A stretch of DNA of 64,000 nucleotides from Phoebastria nigripes (GCA_035582835.1 JAYKAV010002955.1:62001-126000); one strand, 5' to 3'. Numbered from the stretch's first letter, positions 1-13,800 are shown. The notes: generated by a model not told the origin, from the letters alone. Made by a program: numbers and translations.

Positions 1-1919
1 ATCTTTCACTGTTCTTTCCATTTCCACTTTCACTTGATCTTAAGCCCATTATTACAGGGAATGGAAGATAATAGTAACTTAACAGCAGACAGAGGGAAAA
101 AAATGGACTTCGGGGGGGGAAAAGTCCTCCTGACAGATAGTACTAGCCTGCTTGCATTTAAAATCCTTAGTGCTATACAGTGGAAGTATCTGAAAATGCT
201 TATTTAAATTGCCTGATGAAGACACTTTTTTTTTTTCTTTTGCAAAGAATAGAGAAAACTATATTTTTTTTCCTGAGGGTTTGAGATTTCCCAGGGCGAA
301 TTAATTTCAGGATTTTATCCACAGTAAATTATTTTCAGAATATTCCTGAATGCTGAATCCATATTCTTTGACATTTGTTAGGAATGTGTTTGTCTCTTAT
401 ACCTACTAAATCATCAGTGCTCTAAAAGCATTGCCATATGAATTAAAATTATACATTGTAGTTGGAGTGTTGGATGTGAAATCAAAGCAGGGAATTAGCA
501 GCAACTGAAAAGAATATGTTGGTAAGGTTATCACATACAGTGCACAGAGGAAAGAACACTAGAAAAAGTAATCGAAGGATGGTCAGTCTGATCTAGAGAC
601 TGCTCGTAGCCTGAGTAGCTGGACGTTGTATGCAAGGACATGGCAAAGCTAGAATTAACAGATGTATAAGGAATAAAGTGTCATTCTGGTGGTCCCCTGT
701 CCTTGAGCACTTATCTGGAATGAAAAAAGGAGAAATTTTAAGCCAGCCAGGCTTACCTGGAAGCAGACTCACGCCTCGATACACTGCTAGAATTTCTGGA
801 ACAATGTACTCCAAAGATAAGACTAGTAAGAAAATACACAGTACTGGCTAACAAAGAATGGACTGAAGATGCTAAATGCATTCGATACTAAGTCTATCAG
901 ACTGTCGATTTACCAAAATAATCAATTACAATTTTTCTCTGACACTTGACCATAAAACTCCTTCCCCTCATTCTCATTGGACAAACTTTAACTGGCAGGG
1001 ACAATTTTTATGCTAGACCAAGTATGGCATGAAGTGTAAAGCACAGAGGTGAGGCTTTACCTGATTCTTAATCTATTTTTAATGGCCTTCTGACCATTCT
1101 TTAGAATACGTATAAAGAAGCATTCTGACTTGGTCAGTTTCTCTTCCCAATAGTAAATATAGATCCATTAATTATTGGGATGAAAATATTTTTTATATCT
1201 ATAATATTTAAAAAATCTACTGAAATGTCGACATAAGTGCTTCCAGTATTAGCAGATACCATTATTTCTCTGAACAATAGTCATGCCATAGATTAAGCGA
1301 GACCTAATGCAGTTTTATTATTGGGAACTAAATAAAGGATGGCCGGATGGAATTACAGGTCTTGCAAATCGTAATCTGGGCTGGTTGAAGTAGTCGTATT
1401 CAAGCAGGCGGTGAGCTCTTCAGAAAGTGTCTAGAACTGGGCAGGGACGGGCTTCTCATGAAGCGAAAAATTTCTGTATCACCAAACTTTTGTTTTTAAT
1501 GAAAAAAGTGAAGATGTCACTCTGGGGAACTCGGATTCAGATCCTTGCTATGCCTGCTGCAGAGAGGGCAGTTAAACCAAGGACTCGCATCCCTGCAGGC
1601 TCTTCACTTTTCTTCAGTGAGGGACCAGGCCCTCCTCGTGGTCAGAAAGTACACCTGAAGAACCCTCCTGTAAAAATGTCACAAAGTCTATGTTTTTACA
1701 TCAGTAAATAAGTTAATTTTGGATGATGCTAAGATACTCCCTCCAAAAAACTCCTAAGCAAATCTAACATGAATTTTCAAGCTATAATTCTTAGAGGTGA
1801 AGTGGATTTGGGTAGCATGGAGTAAGATATACTTTGTCTTCCAGGATCGATCTGGTTTCAGCAGAATCACCAGTAGAATTTAGGCCCTTTGCTGGAATTC
1901 AGTATAAAGTTGTGGGTTG

Positions 1920-1943
1920 TTTTTTTTTTTTTTTTTTTTTTTT
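1920..1943. repeat. Poly-T homopolymer (24)
   Basis: An uninterrupted T run following GTTGTGGGTTG. No flanking element is recognised that would explain it as a retroposon tail. Confidence 0.95.
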
Positions 1944-4745
1944 CATTAGTGCAGTATTTTAAAAAGTTATGAAAACTCAATGGATGTGTCCTAAAACCAC
2001 AGAGACCTGAAAATGTGACTTTTTCATTGAAGAATGCAGTTTTTCTTGCTTTCATAGCCTCTCTTGGTTTGGTTTTGAGGCATTCATAAAGAAAAACAAA
2101 CGAACTTTGTAAAGATGTGTTTTACAAATTAAGATGGGTATTGATGGAGAAGCAGCACATTCTTGTGGGTCAAATAAGTATGTCCGACTTAACAACAAAG
2201 TAGACCCCCTGTGTGAACTTTGTTGTAAATCAACTAATAAGACGTTAAAGCTGAGAACAGTATTTTGCTTTCAGAGTCTTACTGCCGCGAGTCCTACTTT
2301 TCACAAGGATGCAGATGAAAAAAGGATGATGCCTTTAAGAGCTTGATAGGTTAAGTCGGGAAATTCATATCTTGCACACCAGGCAAAAAATATGCTAGCA
2401 ACTGCTGGGAAAATGACAACTGCAGTGTCTGATCGCTTGTCAAATCAATGAGGCTTTTCTGTCCTTTTGGTGAGAATTTATTTGCAGGGGTTGGTGAGCT
2501 GAGAAAATAAGATTCCTGACCTAATGGTCACCCCCATTGGTATCTCATTGTGGAAAATACTCTCTGCTGCAGTCCATTCAAGTGATTGGCAATGACAGCT
2601 TGGATGGATATTGTCAGTTGACAGGGCTTTGCACTCTTTCTGTTTTAAAAATGATGCGAAAGATCCCTTCCCCAGTGTGCAGTGCCACAAGTTGAGTTTA
2701 TGAATGAATGGATGAATGCATGCTTCTCTCCTGTCATCTGCAACAAAAAATATTCCAATCCTATCCCTGAAATGATATGCTAAGTAAATTCACACACATG
2801 CATTTAACACTCAAATGGTGCCTGAAGGCAAGCTGAGCCAGTCCTTCCAAACACTGTGGCTGTATTTTTTTTGCAGTCATTAGGAATTTCATGGAAAATG
2901 TAAAACTGCCCATTTGATATGGAAAATCTCCATGAAAAATGTGAAATTCCAGTGTTTCCAGCAAGGTTTTGCTGACAGCTCATGCATGGAGAATAGCCTG
3001 AAAGACATGCATGCAATTAAGGGATCCATATAGCCGAGCTGGAGAGAACAACACAGGCAGTGGGGGATGTGGCCTTTGCTAGGGCCAGCTGGTGTCTGCT
3101 CCTGGACTCTCTGAGGGCACCAGACCATTGAGAGAAGTGGGGCGAAAGGGGAAAAAAGAAAACACAGAAGCTTCAGAGAAAATGAACCAAGTCTATCGGA
3201 GAAAATCCTGAAGCTCCTAGGTAACACTTTCCTTCCCCACACCTCCCCCGCTCTAGATGCTATTAGATGCAGTTTCGAGTGTGACAGAAGTTTCTTGTTT
3301 TCACAAACCTGATAGGAATGATGCAAATATCAAGTGTGCAGAGGTAGCGGGGAGCTCAGCCAGGGAGCCAGGTGCTAGGCTGTGAAGATGGGAATGAATG
3401 GTTTGGGAGGGAGGGCATTTCAATTTTACTCTGTAATCACGTCGGGCATGGCACACCACTGCTTGTTAGAGGCGCTAGTGGTTGAGGAGATACTGCAGCG
3501 CTGCCTGGGCGTTGCTTTGCTACGTTTCTGAATGGTTTAGCCCTATCAGGAAAGGCTCAACTGTTGTATTTATTCTGGAAGAGTGATTTCTGCACATCAG
3601 CTTGAAAAACCTTCATGTACGTTACTGAATATGGAGGGTAAAACTGAAAAGAGAACTGCAAAAACTCCCCTGCCTCCCCCTTTCCATTGCAATAAAACAG
3701 TGCAATGCTGCAGGTAGCCGATTCCTTGCCTTGCCTGTGGCCATTTATCTGAGAAGCTGCACTCCACTGACACCAGCCTGGTGCTGTAGCGCTTTTGCAT
3801 TTGTCACCTTAGCTACTGATGTAACCAACGTTAGAGGGAAAGGGTTGAATAGTTTGTGAGCTAGGGGTTGCGGGTTCGCAGAAGTGAACACTGAAGCACA
3901 GAGAACTGCCTTGCGGTGTGTTTTGTTCTGAAAACATCCCCTGTAAAGTCACTTAGCGCCGTCGTTCCTATCTGACGGGGCAGGTATTTCTGTCCTATTT
4001 GATAGGGCAGGTAGGGAGATACCTACTCAATGCAAAAGCATGGTGTAGGCACGTTGAAGCTAGCAGTGATCTGGGCTCTTGGACGAGTCGTTCAGCATAG
4101 CGCCGCGCACAGAATTCCTTGGATCTGAAGCAGTACGGCTGCGTTATCCGGCTATACAACCATAATTCCTGATGCTGCTGGATCGCCCTTAGCTGCGCCA
4201 TCTCTGCTCTGTGCTGCTTGCACTGTGGAGACCAGGATTCAGTGGTGCACCCGTCAGGCATGATGAAAAGGAGTGTACAGGCATGTAAAGGAATTAGGAA
4301 TGAACAGGAAGCAGGTTGCCTGATTCCCAGGCATAATGCCCTGACTTAATTTTTCTCATTTGGGGGCTATTGTGCAGTTTTCTCACAAAGCAGATAGGGC
4401 TCATTCTTACTTTTTTGTTTGCACTGGTTAGGAAATACCTCTTGTATACAATGTTTGGGAGAGAAGGTGGGAAACGGATGGGGTCACAAGAAGGGGGGAA
4501 AATGAAGTGTCAGTTGGTGTTGCGTATGAATGTAGAACAGAGGTCCACTCTGCAGACAGGAGAGATGACTTGAGGAGAGGCTGGCCGTGGAAACATGATT
4601 TCTATGCTGCTTCTGAAGCATATTTAATAAAGGACAGTAAAACCGTGCAGCCTCTGAAATATCATAGCAAAATAGTCTCAGATAGTTGCCCTCTCACAGC
4701 TGCACCATCAAAGGAATTACATTTAAATGTTTTATTTGGACTCTT

Positions 4746-4766
4746 CCCCCTTCCCCCTCCCTTCCC
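4746..4766 (-). repeat. C-rich tract, quadruplex-type on the minus strand
   Basis: C runs of 5, 5, 3 and 3 are separated by 2, 1 and 2 bases. The minus strand therefore has four short-looped G runs. Confidence 0.5.
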
Positions 4767-6099
4767 AAATCCCTGAGCACTCACTCCCACGCACACAGAA
4801 TATATAAACCATGCAGCAAGAGTATAAGGGTCCTGTCATGTGAGCTTTGCAATTGCAAAGAAAGAAGGTAAGAAGCTTTCACTGTACTCCAAGTCACTTT
4901 CGTTGCAATCTGAACAAAACTGTTTACTCATTGACTTAACCAACTTTTTCCAGAAAGGCTTGGGCATCCCGTGAAGCAGCGGTGCTTTGTTTGTAGAGGT
5001 CTGTTTGCTTTACCAGGCTGCCTGCAGCACAGGGAAAATGGAAGCAAAGGGGACCCCTTGTTAGACCCCACTGGCTAAGGCTGCAGTACAGCATATACCC
5101 TTGTTCTATTTTTTCTAGTTTTTAGCTCTGTTGCTCTTTGTGTTCTTTTAAAGAGGGTATGTGGTGTGGCCTGAGAATGACAATCAGTGATGTGAGAATG
5201 CAGAGAGCAGAAGGCGAGAGCACTTTGCAACATTAGGACAGAAATTACAAGACTTACCAGGTATTTCTAGTAAAAAGGAATTATGCGCAATACGTGACAA
5301 CAATTTAAGGAGAAGATGCTGGTTGCTGGAGAGGTCCTTGGGGTAGAAAGTAAATCCAGACTTCCAGCCCCTTCTCCTTTGCATAGCAGTATCTCCATTA
5401 ATGTGCTTGCCCTGTGTTGCTGCTAGTTTGCAAGCGATATGACGCGGCATGTCTGTTAGGTTGGTATATTGCCTAGCAGGGTGTAGCGTGCCTTTATTAA
5501 TGTCAAATTCCTCACATTTTGGAAGGTGATCATTTTTTTGATCGCCATGGCTGTGTAGGACTGTGGTTAACTGTAGAATTGGCTCAAATTGTAGGTATTG
5601 TCAAGGATTTGAGTGCACTCACATAGAAAATCATTGGAGTAGTAAGGTGGTGGCTTATATATGAGTCAGCTGGGCCATTATCAGGGTTTGGCTGTGGATT
5701 AGTGCATCTCATCAGCTGAGTGTTTTATATTGATAAACAACTCGGAGCTATTTTGTATTTTTTCTCATTTTGCCTGCAGAAGACAGACCAGCTTCAAAAG
5801 GCAAAATTCACTGTGCCTAAAGAAAACAACAGCTCCGTAGTTCTGTAATATTAATATTGCTTAAATACCTGATTTCTCCTCTTCCATGGGGAAAAGGCAG
5901 AATTGTACCAACCAGGGCCAAATAATGAGAACAGGCGTGCTTCCCCTCATCATTTACACGTACGTGGCTGGAATAGCTCCACACAAGACTAGTCTGGAGT
6001 AAAGGTTCTTTCACTCTGTAGACAAAAATAATTGTTCTCAGAATAAGTCACTTATATTCTGGGACAGAGCCTAGATTCTTCTATAAAAAAGGCGTTTTT

Positions 6100-6122
6100 G
6101 CTGTTGCTGCAATAGCAACAGC
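6100..6122. repeat. Perfect short inverted repeat
   Basis: GCTGTTGCT and AGCAACAGC are exact reverse complements around a GCAAT loop, giving a 9-bp stem. It is too short to be a microRNA precursor by itself. Confidence 0.6.
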
Positions 6123-7520
6123 CACAAATAGATCTATCCAGAACCAGTTGCACCAGCCAAGCCTTCTTCCCTTGATTAGTGGGCAGAATGTGGGTGAAAT
6201 GATAAGGAGCGCATGGCAAATTGAAAATAAAAATGATGCATTATTCTATAATTCAGAGACTTCACTTTCTGCATACGTGCCCTCCGTGCTGTCGTCTTTT
6301 CAGGGGAAAAATATTCTCATTCTCTTAAAATGCTGGTGGTCACTCAACCATGGTGAATGTACTTGAATCTTAAGATTTATGATCACAGTCCTGTTATCTG
6401 CAGTGTCAGGATGATTATCCTAGCAGTCCTATGGGATCAACCTAAAAATTGTTGGACAAGAAAATTTTTTGTCAGGAATTACAGTCAGAAGATGATTTGT
6501 TCTGAATTTGAAACAGATACAGTTATTTGCAGCTGCTCTGGCTGTCCCCCCCCCATCTTTCCCATGCTGTCCAAACAAGATGAGATACAGGTTCTTGTTT
6601 CTTCTGTCAGCATTTGTAGGCTGACTGGAAGAAACTGTTTATGTTCTCACTTATTTTCTTTATTTTACAGCTGTGAGTATGCAATAACTGCACCATATGT
6701 TAAATACAATTGAAATATATTTTATCTTCTGTGTCCAAAGATTTAATCTCTTGTATTGGGGTGGGTATATTTAACGCAGCAGACATAAAATACTGAGAGG
6801 TCTCTTGTGTGTAGAAATCTGAAGAAAAGTGTCTCTTCACCATCAAAAGCTTACCACTGCCTGAGTTCTAATCTCTTTAACCAAACAAAAGACAAGCCCA
6901 GTGACAACTATGCTACCCGTTTCAGTATAATTTCTTAAAGCCTCTGTCAACTTTCTGCAACACTTTCGGAGCAAACAGAAACTGGCCTTCAGACCAATGG
7001 AGTCTGAAAAATCATGAAGTTTCCCTGGCAATAGGAGGATCGCTTTTATTCTTTTTAAAATAATTTCATTAAGATTCCTTCTCTAAGCACCCTCTCCCCT
7101 CAACTATGCTTAGACCTCATACTAGAAAGTAACTTCAGCACTTGTACAAATTTGACCAGGTAGCTAGTTCAATGGACTTTGGGGGCTGAAAGATACTCAT
7201 ATATAAATGCTTTATAGATAACTTGTCTGATATAAGATCTGCTGCAGTAAATGGAAACCTCCCACTGACTTCAGACGGCTCCCACATTAAGTGCTTGGGA
7301 AGGCCACAAACACCGCCTGTGATAGAGAAGTAATTCAAGTTGTGTTATATGAGGTTTTCTGCCTCCATCTGATTTCTTATTCTAGGCTACAGCAGTGTGT
7401 TAATTGTGCTGGGCTTCTTCTCTTGTGGACTTGCTGAATATGGGCCTTCACCAGGCACCCAGCTGGCCCATCTGGGTGGTCAGATTTGAATTCTTGCATC
7501 TACAATTGTAATTTGATTGT

Positions 7521-7564
7521 CTTCCATGCATCTTCCCATCTTCCATGCTTCCCATCTTCCATGA
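7521..7564 (+). repeat. Imperfect tandem repeat, CTTCCATG-type
   Basis: CTTCCATG occurs three times, interleaved with CTTCCCAT, giving about 2.5 units of a roughly 17-base repeat. Confidence 0.6.
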
Positions 7565-7949
7565 ACAGCTAGGGGCAAGATTAGGGTGTCTGTGAGGCAT
7601 CTCACAGCAATTATCAAAAGACTTTTGGAAAGCTCTGTGAGAGCTCTGGGAACTTGCTCCTTCATCCTTTGCAGTTATATTATATTGTCAAAGAAATGCA
7701 GCAGAGTAGACTCATTTCCTGTTCATGTTGCACAACCACTTAGGACTGTGTTGTGCTGAAGGTCACAGCCACTTGAAAATTGTTTACATAAGTCACAACC
7801 CAACAGAGTTTAAAATCTGTTAGTTGCTCTTGCATTCTTACACTCTTTACTGATCCTTCTAATCTGGCTGTAATTTATAACCACATCTGTTTTGTGGAGT
7901 GGGGTGGAAAAGGTGAGTCAAATTCAATAGCTGAAACAAGGTCTAGGAA

Positions 7950-8230
7950 ATGCCCAACATCATTTAAGACTGGAAGAGACCTCGAGACGATGCCCTTGCC
8001 CAAGGTAGGATCAGCTTCACCCATCACATTGCCAGATCTCTTCCTAATGCCAGATGCATCATTGAGGTTCTGAAATCTCACCAAGGAATCACTTCCAGTG
8101 CTTCAGTATCTTTACTATTAAGAAAACTCTTCCTAAAGATGCTCTTCTTTCTTGTGGTACTTTAAACCAATTACTTCTCCTTCAATCCACCATGGGCATG
8201 GAACATTGGAAAACACTGTAAGCACCTTAC
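7950..8230 (-). mobile_element. CR1 LINE fragment, old, antisense
   Basis: Read on the minus strand this resembles the 3' part of avian CR1. In plus orientation it shows CATTTAAGACTGGAAGAGAC (the usual 'catttaggttggaaaagac'), then CACTTCCAGTGCTTCAGTAT, AAGAAAACTCTTCCTAA and TTAAACCAATTACTTCTCCT in the expected order. Many substitutions indicate an old insertion, and the boundaries are approximate. Confidence 0.7.
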
Positions 8231-9305
8231 TGTGTGGAAGTTGTACTGAGACCACCAACTCATCTAACAGATGCACCAAACAGGTGACTTTGCATGCTAA
8301 GTCTGCAACCTATTTATTAATAACCTATTTCTGGTGCTTCGGCCCTTGGAATCTCTCTGCAGTAAATATTATACAAGGAAATGTTTTTCTTCTTTTCTTG
8401 CCAGAGCCATGGTTTAGGTTCTTGCAAGTGTAGCAGTTCAAAAGTATTAAGGTTGGCAATGCTGCTGTGATTTAATGTCCGTTTGTGATGCACCAGCCCC
8501 TCCATGGTGCATCTCATCTCTTTTGTGAGACAGCTTCCCCCATCCTGACCAAATGAGAGTGTTAAATGGTACTCAAACCTGCCTTGTGCCTGGAGGAAGT
8601 ACATGTGGCCTCTCTTCTCCAGCTTGTGTGAGAAATTTTCAAGCCTGGAAGATCTGATGCAGTTTTGTGTGAAGACTGGTGCTGCTTTGATAATGGCAAC
8701 TGATTTTGGGGCTGTCGTGCTAAGATCCTGGCCCTTGTAAAGGGGAAAATACTCAAGAGATGGATGGAGATGAAGTTATGTTTGAGCAGTTTAACAATTC
8801 ACTGCTGCTGAAAGGGAGGACCTTGTTTTCTCCTCCTCTTTCCCCTCTCCTTTTATCTCCAGCCAACCACATGGTCCTGCTACTTATTTTGTACCATCTC
8901 TTGTAGTTGTCAGACACCTTTGTAAGCCAAATAACTGGTAGATCAGCCAGCTGATTTAGCTCAGTGAAGGTCACAAAAAGAGCCAGAGCCAGTGCAAAAA
9001 TGAAGAAGGACCAGGAGGCTGAGAGAGCGCACTGGAGATGCACCGAAGATCTTCAGGTTGGGTGGAGCTGTGCCCGAAGGCAGAAATTCTGTTATGGCAA
9101 AAGCAAATTTAACAGCTTGTCATGGTGAGGGAAAATCTTGCTCTTCTTCCTTCTGCTTCCAGCTGTGCTTTCCCTTCCTCTCCCTTGGGCCAACTCTGGC
9201 ACATGTTGAATCAACTCGTTAAGCAGGCAGAAAACCACACGGGGAATAAAAAAAGAGTTTGCATCTCGAAGGGATCTGAATCAACGCAGCAAAGGGTCAA
9301 TGTGA

Positions 9306-9328
9306 GGGAGGGGTGGGGAGAAAGGGGG
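9306..9328 (+). repeat. G-rich tract with quadruplex potential
   Basis: G runs of 3, 4, 4 and 5 are separated by A, T and AGAAA. It is isolated and not near any recognised promoter. Confidence 0.55.
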
Positions 9329-10065
9329 AGGTTGTACCCCCTGTGTGAGTTGAAGGTGCTGCAGTATGGACAAACTGCAAGAGTCAATCCCTAGGATGAA
9401 TGGATGAGTGAAATCGAGGGAGTATCCATCATCACTTTCCTCTGACCAAAGATGTAAGGAGCTGGTTAAGAACATGAAGATGGCACGTAGCCAGTATCCT
9501 GTCTCTGTTGGATGCTAGAAAAGAAGGTAAGGACAGAAGTATATTCTGAGATTTCTCTGGTATGCTCTCCTAGCTTCCAGCTATCTGTGGCTTAAAGGCT
9601 TCCTGAGTTAGAGGTCATGCTTTTGTGTTTCATGGCCCTTGGCATGCCTTCCTCCTGCAAATTTATTTAATCGTGTCTTTGAATCCATGAAAACTTTGGC
9701 ATAATAATTTGAGATCCTTGGATGAAAAGAACCATAGTAATATAACAGATCTAGCAGAAAACACCAGGACTTCTCCAGTATGATGAAAATTTCATGTAAA
9801 CAACAGTTTCAAATGTTTTTCCTGGAATATATATATAAAAATCAAAACAAACCCCAAAATATTCAACTATTGGTAAAATCTGCATACCTTTTGCAAAACC
9901 ATTCCTCTCTTTTTCTTTTCTTCCCCTTAAATAATGACAACCTCATTATATTTACACCACCCCTACCTACACATGCTAAGGGTTTTTGCCCAACAGTGAC
10001 TCTGTTTCTCATCCTGCCTTGAATACTTGCAATGGTGGAAATTTAGGAATCGTGGCTGCTGCTAG

Positions 10066-10284
10066 AGGTCTACGTACCATGGTGTAGTGCTGCTCAGAGT
10101 GTGTCTCACTGACGTAGCTTTGAAGTACCAGAACAACCCCACAGACACCTACACCCAGACTCCCAGTGCCTACCAACGTGGGGGAAAGCCAACTGATACC
10201 ATCAACATCAGCAAACATTTTAGCAACTTCCCTAGCCTAGATGGAGCCCCCAGAGCCGAGACATCTGTGTGGCCCACTCAGCAG
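10066..10284 (+). other. Exon-like segment of unknown transcript
   Basis: The segment is open for 73 codons in one frame and ends exactly at CAGCAG followed by the perfect donor GTAAGT (GT at 10,285). The frame closes just upstream with TAG at 10,063, which also supplies an AG that could be the acceptor (GCTGCTAG), although the pyrimidine tract there is poor. An alternative acceptor is TGCTGCTCAG ending at 10,097. The encoded stretch (around YQNNPTDTYTQTPSAYQRGG) is hydrophilic and rich in Thr, Ser, Asn and Pro. I do not recognise it. It could be a lineage-specific or noncoding exon, or chance. Confidence 0.25.
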
Positions 10285-10580
10285 GTAAGTGGCTGCTGAG
10301 GAGCTTCCACTGTAGGCTTCCACTTTCCCACTTGCACCTTCCTGATGGAAAATCTTCTGTGTTACTCTATGGAATTGCACTGTAGTGACTGGCACCATTT
10401 TGCAGACACTTGGCTCTCTTAATTTTCTTTTTGCCTTCTCTCTTCAGGAAGAGTAAACAGCTGGGAAATAGCCAGGTGAATTTACTAGCTGTGTAACAGC
10501 CCTGGTCTTTGGAACATGGGGGAAGCTGGCTTCAGATAAGCAATTTCTGCCTTATTTTCCTGGAATAAACCAGAATAATT

Positions 10581-10885
10581 TAGGTCAGCAGGGACTTAAG
10601 AAAACCATCAGGTCAAACCTCCTCCCCACTCGAAAGATGGATAGCTTCAACATTAGATCAGGTTGCTCAGAGCCTCGTCCAGTTTAGTTTTGAGTATCTC
10701 CACGGATGGAGATACCACCATATCTCTGGCCTCGTGTTTAACCACTCTCATCATGAAGTATTTTTTTCTTAATATCCATTGGAATTTCATTGATGCAGCT
10801 TGGATCTATTGCCTCTCATCCTCTCACTAGGCACCTGTGAGAGCAGTCTGGCTTCGTGTTCTCTATAATCCTCATTAGATATTGA
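10581..10885 (-). mobile_element. CR1 LINE fragment, old, antisense
   Basis: The ordered blocks match the antisense CR1 3' end: ATCAGGTTGCTCAGAGCCTC, GTCCAGTTTAGTTTTGAGTA, TCTCCACGGATGGAGATACC, TTCTTAATATCCATTGGAAT, TTGCCTCTCATCCTCTCACT and AGGCACCTGTGAGAGCAG. Divergence is moderate and the element is 5' truncated, as usual for CR1. Confidence 0.88.
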
Positions 10886-13800
10886 CAACAGGTGATTTAG
10901 TCCTTTCCAACCACTGAAAAGAGGGCAGAGCTGTATAGCAGAAATGCTCCAGTCCCATCCCTCCCCTCTTTCCTTTTTGGGATTGTTTTCTTTAAATAGT
11001 GACTTTGCTTGGGCCTTTGGGGTGGCGTTCCTTGCACTTCTTTCCTTTTTTTTGGCTCCCACTGACATCACAGTTTTTTCAGGTGAGCTAACTCTACCTG
11101 GCTTCTTATTTAGCCCCCATTACCGTGGTGTGGAAACACTGTTATGACTTTATTACCACTTGCAGGGACACTGGCCATGAAGTAAAGACCTGAAACAGAG
11201 CCCCTGGGTTGGGTAAGGGGAATGAGACCTCCACAATGCACTCAAGTGCAAGAGAGATGTTTACGGCAGCTGGGTGTATGTTGAAGGCTCCCGGCCATTT
11301 TTTTGGTGGTTCCAGATCTCTATCGAATGGCTGAGCTTGAGGCCAGGATCGAGGGCACGGATAGATCAGCTCTGGTGAACTTTGTTGGGATGGCATGAGA
11401 AGCTTCTGCTCCCCGCTTGTCTGCTTGTCGTGCGGAAGGTCATGGCACTTCCAGCAAAGTTTGTGTGCCGACTTTCCAACCAACCTCCTGCAAAACCTGC
11501 TGCCTCAGTTCCCATCCTGTCCTGGCAGTTTGTGTGAAGGCACTGGGCTGTGACCCGAGCAGCCCAGGACACGTTTTCCCCCTTGCCCGCTCTCCGGCAG
11601 CTGTGCTGCCTGCCAGGAGCAGCTGGAGCAGGCAGCGGGCAGCAGCAGCACTTTTCAGATAGGCTGAAGCTTGTCTGCTGCAGCGGGTTTATCCGAACAC
11701 CTCGAAGAATCCTCTCTAAAGCATTAAGATGGAGACAGATTGCTTCTCTTCTGCGAGAAAGGAAAGCAAAGTCTTGCACCAGAGACAGCTGGGTTGGAGT
11801 GGAAGGCATTCGTTTCAAGTCATGACTTGGTCCCTGCAGGTGAATGAGCAGCAGAGCTCTGCTGAGTGAGAACTCCCTGGCGTGATTTGCATTGCTCTTT
11901 TCCATATGTTCAGTAAAACCAGAGCAAACCTGTCCACGGGCACTCCTTACTTTGGTTTAGTTTCTCACCAGATTAAAGCAAACCGATAGGAGTCTGGTTT
12001 TAATATGGTACAGGAGCATCCATCCCTCCGCTTGCTCCGGGGTTTGTATTAGTTTAATGAATTGGTTTAAATGAACATCTAGTTGAATGGGTGCAACTCT
12101 TTCATGTAGATGAGGCCTGAGGCTACTAGATAAACAAGAGATGAGGTGAGAGGACCTTTAAATTCTTCACAGCCCAACAGAAACCTGTATGAATGAATTG
12201 AGATCTATTTTTGTCTTTATTCTCCTACCTTTTAAAAGAAACCATAAAATGGCTGGAACAACTCTTAGCAGAAAGACAGGGCCAGGGAGTGGGTGGAGAA
12301 GAACGCCAGGAGGTTACGGGCGCAACTTTTGGAGCTTGTACCTGGGAGTGCCTCATCCCAAAGCCGGGGGAGCTGCCAGCAAGCTACACATGTGCAGCAC
12401 ATGAATGGGTGAAAAGAGGAAATACAGGGGAAGGCTGCAGGGCTAAAGCCCAATCCCATTTAAAGTCGGTGGCAAAGCTCCACTAAGATTGGCCCTTGGC
12501 CCTGAATTTATTTGTTCCAAGGGTTTGCTTGTGCAATTGTTAATCTGTGCTGATGAGCAATAATTGCTACAGGAAGGGAAAAGTGAAGAGGAGGCAGCGG
12601 CGGCAGCACAAGAGCCGTGGAATCTGTCCTGACCCAGCCTGGACTCGGCATTTCACTGCATGGTTTCATTCTGTGCATTGCTGGAGGGGAGCATCCTCCT
12701 TGTGCCAATGCCACATCAAAGTGCAGTGTGTGGTGCAAGATTTCAGCATCCCAGGGTAGCAGACAGTAACAGCCTGAGCTGCCTGTGAAATGAACTGGGA
12801 TGTGGGACTGCAGCTGGACAAAGGCTCACGTTCCTTTTGAAGATGTTTGCGGAAACGTAAAATCTAATCAGTCATACAGAATGATTCAGGAAACTCTCAC
12901 CGTACAGAGAAAATGCACGTGACAGTCATACATACCGGTGCTTCCCCCAGAAGGTGGTAAACATCGACCCCAGTTACAGATGGGGAATCTGAAGCACAGA
13001 AGAGAAAGGACTTGACCGATGCCACACGGGAGGTTAGAGGCATGGCAGGGACTGCTTCCCTTGTTGTACTTCTGCCTTGTATTTTATCTGTAAGACAAAA
13101 ATGACCTTCTGCTTTAGGCAGTAAATATTTTAACTAATACAGATGCTTCTTTTTAATACCACAACATAAATAAAAAAGAATTTTAACTTGCACCACAGAC
13201 CAAGGTTTTTTTTTCTCTGCCAGGTGTAAACAATGTGATTCTGGTGTGGCTGTAGCGCTGTTTTTTTTCCTTGCTGTTCATGTTGCAATGGGGCATTTAT
13301 AATGACTCTTCCTAATACATCTGTTTTCATGAATCCAATCATCTGGGAAGCATTTCAGATAACATTTCTTTTAAAGCTAGTTGAAGAAACTGAAGATGAA
13401 GCATCAGTTGTCCATAGCCCTGTTAAATAATATCAGGATATAAGGGGTTTTTTTTAGAGCTCTCTTGAGCTCTAGCCAGTACTGCAATTGAAACTCTTCT
13501 TAAAAAAAGGAAATCAAGCAAGGCTGGTTATGAACACTCTGGGGAGGTTCATAGGGTCTCATTTTGCTGCTCTCAGTGGCTCATATCCTTAATTTAAAGG
13601 AGATATAAATCTCATGTTTGTAAATGAACAAGTATCTCCTGTGGTTGTGTTACGCTGATCCTCCTTGGTTTCTTGCCTGTTGTTCTGAAGCACCTAATGC
13701 TTGCAGCTATTAGGGGATGATCCACAAGACAAATTCAGCATGGCTTTTCAGTCTGCAGGTCAACATCCATGCCAAGGCATGGCGATGTCCACATCAACTG

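Larger units (their letters stand above)
1..10065. other. Intergenic stretch, left part
   Basis: I recognise no gene on either strand; open frames are short and unlike known proteins. Contents are a 24-base poly-T (1,920-1,943), a C-rich tract with quadruplex potential on the minus strand (4,746-4,766), a small perfect hairpin (6,100-6,122), an imperfect CTTCCATG-type tandem repeat (7,521-7,564), an old CR1 fragment (about 7,950-8,230) and a G-rich quadruplex-type tract (9,306-9,328). Confidence 0.6.

Noticed and set aside
2889..3326. 145-codon open frame on the minus strand
   Set aside because: Hydrophobic, Ser/Leu-rich translation without family resemblance; length is within chance for this window size.
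6100..6122. Short perfect hairpin as a microRNA precursor
   Set aside because: The stem is only 9 bp with a 5-base loop, and the flanks do not extend the pairing.
11366..11905. 179-codon open frame on the minus strand
   Set aside because: No recognisable family, no clear splice or promoter context, and overlapping frames on the other strand are also open. Treated as chance in locally GC-richer sequence.
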